The position numbers and the translations under genes are program-made. The notes beneath the pieces are model-generated. The model saw nothing but the letters and a program-made list of their open reading frames with translations. It was not told the DNA's origin and did not search any database. From Viola odorata (taxonomy: Eukaryota > Streptophyta > Magnoliopsida > Malpighiales > Violaceae), in NCBI GenBank assembly GCA_963691705.1, contig OY829538.1:35918836-35982835 (forward strand): a stretch of DNA of 64,000 nucleotides. Reading direction: 5' to 3'. Shown here one piece after another: positions 10,990-19,964 of the stretch. How positions within the stretch are numbered: position 1 is the stretch's first letter; each line of letters starts with the position of its first letter.

Positions 10990-11444
10990 CTTATACTTCT
11001 CCTGAAGTGAAGTAGGATGAAAAAACTCAGGAGGTTGATCATTCAAAATAGTAGCTCTATCAATTGGAACACAAAACATGGTTAGTTTAATTATAAGATA
11101 CTCAATAAGAATCTTTCAAAATTAGGAGGAAAAAAAACGTGAATGTTGAGCTGACCCTCTTACTTAATTCCCCAGTTTTGAGCTAATTCATGTTGCATTG
11201 CCTCTGTTACCCATAGGGAACCATCTGCCATTTTCCCATAATGCCTCTCAATGCTACATAGGGAAGCTCACATGATATCGTTCCATAACCAATAACAACT
11301 AAATTCTACAAGGCAGTTCAAACAGTACCAGTGGTAAACAGCCACAAATTGACTATTTCTTCCCAGCAATAGTGCCAGCAATGTGTTATGCCAATCAACA
11401 ATAAAAGCAGAATTCAGAGACCAACTTGCCCATTTTACAGCCAC
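10990..11444 (-). pseudogene. ALG1/TURAN-like mannosyltransferase fragment, downstream part (cut by Athila)
   Basis: Three exons are readable on the minus strand. 11444-11329 encodes VAVKWASWSLNSAFIVDWHN and GRNSQFVAVYHW; 11253-11164 encodes ERHYGKMADGSL and TEAMQHELAQNWGI; 11056-10990 encodes ATILNDQPPEFFHPTSLQEK. Donors GTACTG, GTAAGA and GTGAGC and matching AG acceptors give a consistent frame. This is the central part of plant ALG1-like chitobiosyldiphosphodolichol beta-mannosyltransferase (TURAN), which at the ER adds the first mannose to the lipid-linked N-glycan precursor. The Athila element sits inside the first of these exons; its other end is at 55626-55654. Later exons were not found towards 10250. 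In the usual protein a short FGY-like stretch follows DWHN; here it is missing. The copy is a fragment or a dead gene. Confidence 0.75.
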
Positions 11445-12996
11445 TGATCGTCACTCAAATATACTAATATTTTCCTAGGGCATAGATGCACAAATTAATG
11501 TGTACAGGGCAAGACAGGGTCGAACCACAAAGATTGAAGGAATAAAACGCTGATGAAGATGTATGACAAGGACAACGCAACAAACTAAGAACAAGTAACA
11601 CTGGGGGGAAGTTTATGTCGATTAATAAATTAATCGACGCAAAGTATGGGAGCTAACAAAATAGAATTGGAAAGTAACTATCTAGGGCATGAAAGTAAGA
11701 TATAATCCAGGGCAAGAAAAGTAATAAAAGAGATATTAACTAGATATGAAGAGATCTTAGCAAAAGGTATTCCTTTGGGTTGTTTTCTAGGTTGGCTAGT
11801 CATCGGCATAGAGATATTCTAGACTCATGTACAGACCTGCTATAGGGACCGCGTTTCCACGCCGCATCCCCTGCTTACCTTCTTAGATAAAAGTCACCCC
11901 CCGTTTCCACATATGAGGTGACCTTGACGTTCCGCCATCCTCCCAGGCACGAATGCGGGGAGGCCAAACTCAGAACGCCCATGAAGGGGAGGTAAGACAG
12001 GTCTAGGGTGCGATAGCTCAGCTTGTCAGACTCGTATCACATACCCTAGATAACTGTTTACCCCTAGACAGAGGCCTCTCGCGCTGCCTTTGCTAGGTGT
12101 CTACTACTATTCCAGGGCTTCGCGTCATGGAAAACCCTGGAAATGATATTACTCATGCAGGAATACTAACAGTTGATCAGACTCTTAACATTTCTAGACA
12201 AGCATGGAATTAAAATGGTAAACAATCATGTGCCACAAGAGAATATATTAAGCATGCATTAGACCTCTTAGCCGAACCCTACAACCCTTGAAATACCCTT
12301 CACTAAGAAGGAGGTATTTAGCTACTCATACTTTAATATAAACAGTAGATATTAATACTCATGCAACAACAAAGAGAATAAAAAGAGAAGGGAGTAGAAG
12401 AAACCGATAGATTAATTAATAATCAAGGAGAAAGCTTGCTCCTTTACAAAACAGTGGTTGTTCTTGACGACAAGAGGAGTAGATCCCCAGAAAATAAAAG
12501 CTGGAATGATGTGTGAAATATCCTTGGACAACCGCCTCCCTACAAAAACCCTAAAGCTAAGCTTATATAGCTTAAAACTAGCTAGGAGACAAAACAGCTA
12601 AGAGGGAGGAGGAGCAGTGAGGGCGCGATAGCACATGTCCTTTCGAGGGAATATTCTGGGATCCTGGCATGCGTGACAGCTTCTAGAAATGCATGGAATC
12701 CCGTGCGGATCTTTGAAGATGCTTCTCTTTGGTTTCGATTAAGAGAAGACGCAGAGTTGTCGAGGCCGAGAGACAACGCACTGGTCTGGTTCGCGTCGAG
12801 GTCTTGACAACGATCTGGTCTTCTAGGCCTTGAAATTGGAAATCCTCAGAAATGCTCCAAAATTGCTTCTTTTCGATCTTTTCCCTCTTTTGACGCTAAT
12901 CTGCAAATAAGATTGGAATAAGGGTTAAATATCAAGATCAAGCCCCCGGAAGGGCTAGAAAATAAGGTAAAATTGAGGTCATGAAACATGTTATCA
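11445..12996 (-). repeat. Athila LTR, left copy (3' LTR of the element)
   Basis: It begins TGATCGTCACTC on the plus strand and ends ATGTTATCA. It matches 54079-55625 over its length with scattered substitutions and small indels, about 97-98% identical by eye. On the minus strand a TATA box AGCTATATAAGC lies near 12561-12572. No gene inside. Confidence 0.93.
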
Positions 12997-14192
12997 AACA
13001 TCCCCACACTGCCCCAATGCTCGCCCACGAGCATTAACAAAATTGGAAAACTACCTCACTCAATAACATACATCTTCAACACCCAACACATAGAATAGAC
13101 ATGACATCCGACAAGCTATACCCAACCAGAACAAATCTAGACCTAGAAAAGCACCTGTATCTGGCTAATAGAATAACGACCCTACCAACCAGACTTTTCC
13201 AAACCAAGCCTATTCACCAGCAGTCTTCACCTAGATAAGTGTTTGCACTCAAATTCAGAATAAAACATGTGTTTAGGCTATCACTCAAGAATACACATAA
13301 CACAACACAGGCAGAGTTTGCACGTCAATCCGAGTACTGTACAACACAAGCATGGGCAATCAACGATATGAAAAATAATGCATCAGCAAAGAGAAAGAAA
13401 AGGGCACAATGAGCTAGAAATGTGGAAGAGAGGAGCAGGAGATGAACAGAAGAGAAATGAGGGAGAAACGAAGGAAAGATAAGAAAGGACCAGATAAAAC
13501 CTGGATGGATTCCTTGGCATAGGAAAAAGGCGAAGTGGCAAGGAAGCTTTTATCGAGGGCACGAAGATGATTTGGGGGCTAGACAGAGGTCTTCTTCCGA
13601 GGGCAGGGAAAATTTCTTGTTGAGGCTTCGGATGCGGATATTCTTTTTGCTTGCTTAATGCCCCCCTCCTTTTATTTTGAGTTTTTCTCTCTTTTTTTTT
13701 TAGAAGAAAAGAGGGGGCACGAACCAGATACAAAATCTTGATTTTTCCGGGGCATGAAACTTTTGATTTTTCGTTCGGCGCTTGCCCTTGATCTGCTTTC
13801 AGCATCGATAGTGACTTCTTTGGCTTCCCCACACTTGAACTTTTCTGGGGCTCGATTTGTTTTGAATGATCTAGGGTTCGAAACTCTTTCGAGTTTTTGC
13901 TTTTTCTTCCCTAGATCTTTGCTTCTTTTTTTTCTGCTCTGAAGTCTTTTTGCTTTCGTCTGCTTCCCCACACTTGAACTTGTATGCGCATTCTTCGGGT
14001 GTCTAGCCCTCGACGTGAACCTCAATAATCGCTACCTCACCTGCCAAGGAAAAAGATCAAGAAAATACAAATGGTTAGGAAAAAATATGAAAAGAAGGGG
14101 AATGTCGGGGGCACGAAAAGAGAAGAGAAATGAGGGGGATAAAAGAAAGAAAAAGACATTGATGCGAAGTTTTACATCATATCTAAGCTTTC
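12997..14192 (-). other. Athila 3' untranslated internal region
   Basis: This lies between the extra ORF and the 3' LTR of Athila. The first bases next to the LTR read, on the minus strand, GTGTGGGGATGTT, the only candidate polypurine tract. A phrase TTCCCCACACTTGAACTT occurs at about 13825 and again at about 13966. Lysine- or serine-rich frames exist on the minus strand but show no family similarity or supporting signals, so I do not call genes. Confidence 0.5.
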
Positions 14193-14197
14193 CCATG
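14193..14197. repeat. Target site duplication of Tat-B, left copy
   Basis: CCATG, immediately left of the Tat-B LTR; the identical pentamer lies at 45396-45400. Confidence 0.93.
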
Positions 14198-14786
14198 TGT
14201 TAAGATTTTATTTCTCATGCGATCGGGATGATGACTTCTGTTGGGCGGAGTTGTTGTAGTTGCCGTCGAACTCACCTGCAAGGCGCCGGAGGGGGGGCTC
14301 CGGCGTAGACACTCCGATGCTTAAGTCAGTAGGTGGTTCAGAAATGGCAGAGGTTCTAGTAAGTAATTTTTGGCCCTTACCTTTTGTTTTAAATTGAGGG
14401 AGTATTTATAGGCCGCTGGGGGCGATACCTGAGCAAAGAGGCGATATCCCAGGAAAAGCGATCTCTCTGGAGGACGTCGCGGGTGATACCTTATGATGAC
14501 GTCAGGGGCGATACCTTATGGTGACGTCAGGGCGATACCTTACGATGACATCAGGGGCGATACCTTAGAAGAGGGTTCCGCGGGCGATACCTCCATGGAT
14601 ACCTGGGACGGGATAATGCCGTGTGTGCAGAGACGCGTGAGTCCTCCCCTTGCTGATGTCGACCATCCCAGGAAACACCTTCCAGTCTAGAGCCGACGAC
14701 TTGGATGTCTGATAGAGCTACAGGGTTCCGCCTTCGGTAAGGTCATAATTACCGTAACGCCCCTAAGAGGGTCATAATTGTTATCA
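14198..14786 (-). repeat. Tat-B LTR, left copy (3' LTR)
   Basis: TGTTAAGATTTT...AATTGTTATCA on the plus strand; on the element's strand it starts TGATAACAATT like the other Tat LTRs. The TATA box (CTATAAATAC on the minus strand) is at about 14402-14411, and the stem-loop block GCCGGAG/CTCCGGC near 14280-14310. It contains the repeated TGACGTCA array listed next. Confidence 0.95.
14481..14567. promoter_or_regulatory. Tandem 24-25 bp repeats with TGACGTCA in the Tat-B LTR (U3)
   Basis: The unit GGGCGATACCTTATGATGACGTCA occurs about three and a half times. The palindrome TGACGTCA is at 14497-14504 and 14522-14529 and degenerates to TGACATCA at 14546-14553. TGACGTCA is the classical bZIP (CRE/as-1-like) binding site. 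The array lies upstream of the LTR TATA box in the element's direction, so it may act as an enhancer. The other LTR has the same array (from about 45090). Confidence 0.6.
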
Positions 14787-15667
14787 TAAGCCCAACTGAA
14801 AATGAGCCCGAGTGTTTACCAAGGGCTATCGCTCTTTGCCCGTATCGGGGAACTCTTATCCAATAAGTAGGGGAGTGTATCCTTGCCCTTAAGAGATTAT
14901 CCTGCGTGGGACGTCCAGGAGTAGGCGGAGGGACTCTTGTCAATGTTACGTCGCCAAGGAGTCATTTCGGTTCTGGCGATATCAGCTCAATCTGGTCCTG
15001 ATGTAGGTTAAGAGGTCATGTCTGTTTGTCCTATTAGGAGATGTCGATCCTGGTCGTTCATCGTTGATATCACCTCCGGTAGTAAACGGGGCCGTGCGGC
15101 TAGATTGTTCTAGAACGAGGATTTGCTGTCCTCCTGGCATGGGCCGCTAGCGGGTCGCTTTGCACCTTGAGCGGGCTGCAAAGAGGTAAGATGGGCAAAG
15201 ATTACGGAGATTTGTTAGGAAGTACGTTACTTACAGAGGATCTCTCAGGAGCAAACAGGTCCTTTTCTTCCTCTTGGGGAGCCAACGATATTAACGCGGC
15301 TTCACACCGTGGGCTATCCACAATTTGAGCGGCTTTACACCACCAGATACCGACGATATGGGTGCGGTTTTACGCTGTTTATAGCCACCTACCATATCGT
15401 CGCGGCTTTACACTGTGGATACCTCCATTTAAAAGGATTTCCGCCATGGCTACCCGTAATATCGTACTCCTCTCGAATACCGACATTCTCAGCGGCTCGC
15501 AGTCGTCTATCCTTGTTTCCGTATCAGGTCTGACGGTCTTTAAGGGTTACAGAACGGCTCGTCTTTTGAGGACTTTCTTCTTCAAAAGGCCCGTTTCTCG
15601 GATCCTATAAATCCGGGGGCCTTCTTCACCCAAGTCCATCTCATTTTCTCCTTTCTTAATCTGGGTT
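14787..15667. promoter_or_regulatory. Region between Tat-B 3' LTR and antisense aORF1, with repeats and promoter
   Basis: It opens with TAAGCCCAACTGAAAATGAG, the conserved LTR-junction motif also found in Tat-A and Tat-C. A degenerate tandem array based on GCGGCTTTACACYGTGG lies at about 15298-15430, roughly four copies. The TATA box CCTATAAATCC at 15605-15614 precedes the aORF1 ATG by about 55 bp. Short frames here look spurious. Confidence 0.5.
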
Positions 15668-16045
15668 ATGGATCATTTGGCCAAAAAATTTCTCCTTTCC
15701 AAAGGCCACACTCTCAAGAATCTCAATGATGGTGACGTCGGGTTCCTAGAGAACATGCTGGTCAAGACCTCTAAGGACATCTTGGAGCTACAAGGGATGC
15801 TGACCCCACTCCATTCCAGGCTGGGAGCCACGTCTCTGGAGGATTTCAGTCCTTTAGAGAGGGTGTCGAGGTTGGCCACCTCCATCCCTCGGATTCAAGT
15901 GGTGATTGCCATGCTGCAGCAGCGCAAGGACATGCTGGGGTGCTGCTTAAAGGGAATGAGGGTCACCTCTGCTGACCTGACTCTGGTCATGGAATCTCTG
16001 AGAGACATTCTTGAAGTTCCCGAGGACGCTGGCTTTGATGCCTGA
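15668..16045 (+). CDS. aORF1 of Tat-B: small helical antisense protein, 125 aa
   Basis: Intact frame from ATG 15668. It shares with the Tat-A protein the blocks HTLKNLNDGDVGFLE, LELQGMLTP, LEDFSPLERV, MLQQRKDMLGCCLKGMR and an acidic tail. Predicted mostly helical; no membrane segment, zinc motif or known catalytic motif seen. It is transcribed away from the LTR, opposite to the gag-pol genes of Tat-B, and is the first gene of the antisense module. The start is fixed by alignment with the other copies and by the TATA box about 55 bp upstream. Conservation between families with different LTRs, while pol genes nearby are broken, argues that the protein was selected until recently. Function unknown. 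Confidence 0.75.
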   Translation: MDHLAKKFLLSKGHTLKNLNDGDVGFLENMLVKTSKDILELQGMLTPLHSRLGATSLEDFSPLERVSRLATSIPRIQVVIAMLQQRKDMLGCCLKGMRVTSADLTLVMESLRDILEVPEDAGFDA

Positions 16046-16514
16046 CGGCGGTGGCTCCCTTTGAGCCTTTTTTTCTTTTACCCTAGTTATGCGGCTGTAC
16101 CTTTCGGCCATTAGGCCATAATAAATAAACTGTTTTTGTTGCGCCCTTAATCACTGTTCTTCTTCTTTAATGCGTCCTTTGTCTTTTTTCGATTGGAGGC
16201 ATTCTCAGCCCAACTGAAAATGAGTCAGTCACTAGACGGTTTCCTCGCTAACCGTTCTGCATTAATTCTGCGCCGCCGCCTCCTTGTCCGCCGATTGGGC
16301 TAACTTTCAGTTTTCCTCGATCTGGGGGAGATTTCAACAGGTGTGACTGTAAATCTAGATTTGTACTCTAGGTTGTATGCGTGTTAGCCCTCGAGATTCG
16401 TGTTGGAAGATCAAAAAGCTTTTCCCCCTTTTTTAGCTATTTAATGGAATTCTTTCCTTCCTTTCTGTTCATCTCCTTGTTTATTTTTCCTCTTGGCAGA
16501 TCGTCTGTGATCTC
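16046..16514 (+). other. Spacer between aORF1 and aORF2 (Tat-B)
   Basis: Contains the motif CAGCCCAACTGAAAATGAG (about 16207-16225), a second copy of the LTR-junction motif, and a weak TATA-like CTATTTAAT near 16437-16446 about 70 bp before aORF2. AATAAATAAA near 16120 could serve as polyadenylation signal for aORF1. Confidence 0.45.
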
Positions 16515-16934
16515 ATGGCTGACTCTTATTTTTTAGATACTACGGCGTGGGATTTTCTACCAACTCCTCCGACTTCGCTGGATTCAAACAATCCTCCTCT
16601 GTCGCCTCCGTGGAGGCCGCTCATTCACCGGCGGGGACGCAAGAGGCAAAGGAAAAATGCCTCAAAGGTGTCTGCACCGCTTTTCAAGTATCATGCCCCT
16701 TCTGCTGAAAAGGGGAATGAACCCTCTCTTCCTTCCCGTGTCCTGCCAAAAATAGCTCTCCCCTCTGCGAGCGTTGAAACGGCGATGTCGACCACAAAAG
16801 AGGAGCCCGACCGTTCACTGATACACGTGGGAAAGAGGAAGGAAGAGCCTTTCCCTCCCGTTAGCAGGGAGCCATCGCTCTCGGATGATGATGTAGTTTA
16901 TTGCTATGGTATCTCTTGGTCTGAGGGTGATTAG
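16515..16934 (+). CDS. aORF2 of Tat-B: antisense proline-rich protein with basic patch and acidic tail, 139 aa
   Basis: Intact frame. Order of blocks: MADSYFLD, LPTPPTSLDS, SPPWRP, the basic run RRGRKRQRK near residue 37 (candidate nuclear localisation signal), a divergent middle, and the acidic tail LSDDDVVYCYGISWSEGD. The ends are conserved in Tat-A and Tat-C, the middle is not, which suggests two short functional motifs joined by a linker. No known family. It is second in the antisense module, about 470 bp after aORF1 and 430 bp before aORF3. Function unknown. Confidence 0.72.
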   Translation: MADSYFLDTTAWDFLPTPPTSLDSNNPPLSPPWRPLIHRRGRKRQRKNASKVSAPLFKYHAPSAEKGNEPSLPSRVLPKIALPSASVETAMSTTKEEPDRSLIHVGKRKEEPFPPVSREPSLSDDDVVYCYGISWSEGD

Positions 16935-17166
16935 TTTAGCATGCCTCATCTCTTTGTAGATGCCGTATGGCTTTCCGAAAATGAATAAGATAACCTTCCC
17001 TTTTCTTTTGTTCCCCTATCGCCTTTCTAACTCACTTCTTCGGATGTCAAGGGTTGATTTCTAGTCAATAACCGTCTTTTCTGAAAGACATAAGTGACTG
17101 TCCACGAGTCTCTTTCTGCTCCGCACGTGTTTCAATTTTACAGGTTGTCTTCTTCTTCAAGTTGAA

Positions 17167-17178
17167 CCTTTATAAGGG
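17167..17178 (+). promoter_or_regulatory. TATA box of antisense aORF3 (Tat-B)
   Basis: CCTTTATAAGGG about 190 bp upstream of the aORF3 ATG at 17366, in a pyrimidine-rich leader. Confidence 0.5.
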
Positions 17179-17365
17179 AAACCCTATTCTCTTTTATTAT
17201 TTTTGATAATATTCTGCAATTTTTCACACTTTCTCTTTCTCCTGTGTTTCCTCTTGCTCGAGGAGAGTCTCCACAACTGCTCGCCGGCGGCGACGGTCTG
17301 TTCTCTGGCTATCCATTCTAGGTATTTTTTCCCTCTCTTGCCGTAGTTTATTTTCCCAATTTCTT

Positions 17366-19291
17366 ATGTCTCATATTGGAGCCTCTGCGAGAGTCGAAAA
17401 TCCCATAGATCTCGAGGCTAGGAGAGCTCGTAGTATTTTCGATTGTGATGAAGTTTTGAGGGCAGAGTTAGAGGAGAACGGTATCACCTTCCCCTTGGGC
17501 TGTCGACCTTATATCCCTACAAAAGATATTCGGCTTCATGACGCAATGTGGGGAACGTTTCGGCTGGTTTACTTCAAGATGTTCCTCTATGGATTTCATC
17601 TCCCACTTCATACTTCTCTGATGAAGCTACTAGACCACTACGATCTCAATCCGGTTCAAATAACTCCACCTTCCTGGTGTGGGATTTATGCATTCCTTCG
17701 GTCATACGAGATGAAGCGTATTTTCACTCCATCCCTTGATCTGTTCCGTACATTTTTCAAGTTGAGCTGTCGTGCTTGGTTGGTGGATATCACTCCTAGA
17801 TGGAATGACGCCATCGTGCGATTTTTCTGGCAGAACTTCCAAGGTTTTGAAGAAAACGTGGATAATTGGAAAAATGGCTTCTTCACCCTTCGACTGCCGT
17901 CCCGTTGGTGGCGCGGAGGCTTTAATCGAAAGATTGTTAGTGCCGATTGGAAAAACCCAGAAGTGTTGTCTAGCACCGATGTGTCCCATGTTTCTGCTCT
18001 GTTAGAGATAGAAGGGCAACGTTTTCTTGAGAATTAGTTGCCACTTCGGGGTAGGGGAGTGTCTTCGAGTCGTCCTGCGACTGAAACGATTGACAGCGAT
18101 AGCGAGAGCATGGATGCTGGTTTCGAACTGCGTCATGCCACTCTTGCCCAACGGATGAAGCTTAGGGCGAGGAAAAATGATCCCGTGGCGGAGTCATCCG
18201 AAGACAATAGTGAGGATATGGCAGCTGAAACGGAGCGTCTCAAAAAGAAAATCCGGAAAGAAAAAACTAGTCTCCCGATTCCTTCTTTTAAGGAAGTTAA
18301 CGCAGTTCCCCCCACTAAGGTCGACACTTGTCCTATCGCGAGTACCTCGCAAGTGGCGGAGGTTGTCAAAGCACCTTCCGTTGTTCCTTCCAACACTGAT
18401 GAGGTTTCCACGGCAGTGGACCCACCTTTACCACCTGGTGGCCCTGATTCTCCGATTTCTTCCTATATTCCGGACGTGACCGTGCCGGTTTCAAACCTAA
18501 ATGTCCCTTCTAATCTTGTCTCGAAGAAACCTCAGCCTTTATTCCTTTCGTCGATCTCGGGCGTCGGTAATTCCGTAAAGAGTTGCTCTCCTCCCTATAT
18601 CGCCAACCTTTCCCCTCAAGATCCTTAAGGGAATGTTGCGTTTCAGCTGGATCTGTCGTCTTTCGGTACTGACGGGCTTCGTGCTTTAGGGATATCCAAT
18701 CCGCTATCGCGAGATAAGCTGGTAGGGACTATAGTGGGCCAGATGTTCAGTTCTTCGAAGGACAAGGAAGAGTTCCTGCAGCACCCTCCTGAAGTTCAAC
18801 ATTCACGCCTCCTGAACGATATACTGGCTAGCTTTCGCGAGCTGCACTATTTTCTCGAGGATCAGAGTGACAAGGTCCGACGCTCTCCCGATTCGATGAA
18901 ACAATTGGACGCCGCTCTGGCGAAGGTAACAGAGCTGTCCAAGCTTCAAGATCGTACCCAGGCAGAGTTGAACGAGTGCCGCGCCAATCTCGCACAAGAA
19001 AGATCCAAAGGGAAGGCTAAAGTGGAGCTACTGGAGGCGGAACTAGTGGCGGCCAACAAAAGGAACTCTTTCCTTCGTGAAGAGATACTGTCCCGTGATG
19101 CGGATTTGGCCAAAGTACCCTCGAGGATAGCTTGGTGGAAAAATAAGACTATGGAGGTCTGTATCGCTGGCTTTACAGATCTCTATCGCCAGGGAACTGT
19201 TGATTTGACCAAGCTGTCTGATTATACTTCCAAGAAGATAAAGGATTTAGGCGAAGGCGAGGGAGATTTTCTTTCTCTCGGGGAGGAGTAG
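17366..19291 (+). pseudogene. aORF3 of Tat-B: PF04195-like domain plus coiled coil, with two stops
   Basis: One frame runs from ATG 17366 to 19291 with stops at 18035-18037 and 18626-18628. Residues about 30-210 form a domain seen in plant proteins labelled putative gypsy type transposon: YFKMFLYGFHLPLH, LNPVQITPPSWCGIYAFL, LFRTFFKL, WKNGFFTLRLPSRWWRGGFN. An acidic, Ser/Pro-rich linker with a basic patch follows, then VGQMFSSSKDKEEFLQHPP and a coiled coil rich in Leu/Glu/Lys to about residue 610. The Tat-C homologue reads WLP where this copy has a stop then LP, so the first stop is a TGG to TAG change. Compared with Tat-C a segment around the intron is missing here. Function unknown; not an integrase or a DDE transposase. 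Confidence 0.7.
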
Positions 19292-19788
19292 GCGAATGGT
19301 GGCGGCGATATCTGTGCCGGCCATCGACTAGTCAAGGCCGACTCTCCGGGAATATTTTCCTCTTTATTTGCTTTTTCTGTATTGTAATAACGCCTTTTCG
19401 CGCAAAACGATATTTGTACTTCATTTTTAGATAATAAACAATCTCTGCTTCGCTTTTCCACGTTATCTGAGGTTACCGGCTTGGTTAACGCCATTCCGCG
19501 TTATCTCTTCTAGTGTAGTATCGGTCTTGTCTTATTTCAAAAAAAAAATCCTTTCTGCTTTTTAGAGTATTTAATGCTCACGATCTTCTCATTAATGCGG
19601 GAGAAAAGTCATCCTGGCATAGACACACGTGTCCCTTTTTTATGGCGCCATGGGCTAGCGTGTTCCATAATTTTAGCAAAATCGAAGCGTTGCCGCGCTT
19701 CTCTAGAATTGTACTCATTGCTTGAGTCTTTTCCTTGTGATCCTCTCACGCAACGACTGCAACGTCTGTCGTTTCTTTGACTGCTAGG

Positions 19789-19800
19789 GTTATAAAACCC
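19789..19800 (+). promoter_or_regulatory. TATA box of antisense aORF4 (Tat-B)
   Basis: GTTATAAAACCC about 165 bp upstream of the aORF4 ATG (19965). Confidence 0.5.
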
Positions 19801-19964
19801 AATACTTGTTTTCTTTTGCTTACTTTTGCCGTTTTGCTTTCTTCATATTTTCTCTAGCCGTCTTATTTTCTTTCCACCGTTCAAGGTTATCGAGGCGCTT
19901 TCTCTCTAAAGGTACCTCCTATTTTCTTTCATCGTCTTCTTCATCTTTACTTTTTATTTCTGCC

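Noticed and set aside
7000..11444. A Helitron bounding the gene-fragment cluster
   Set aside because: I looked for a 3' CTRR preceded by a hairpin and a 5' TC end but could not identify a convincing pair by eye. The idea is kept only as a possibility in the findings.
12006..12031. tRNA-like start (GGTGCGATAGCTCAGCTTG) in the Athila LTR, also near 54637
   Set aside because: It resembles a tRNA A-box region but no B-box (GGTTCGANTCC) or acceptor pairing follows. It is part of the LTR and occurs in both copies for that reason.
13383..14025. Two overlapping minus-strand ORFs of 117-149 codons in the Athila 3' region
   Set aside because: Composition is extreme (Lys/Arg or Ser/Phe), they overlap in different frames, and no similarity, splice or promoter signal supports them.
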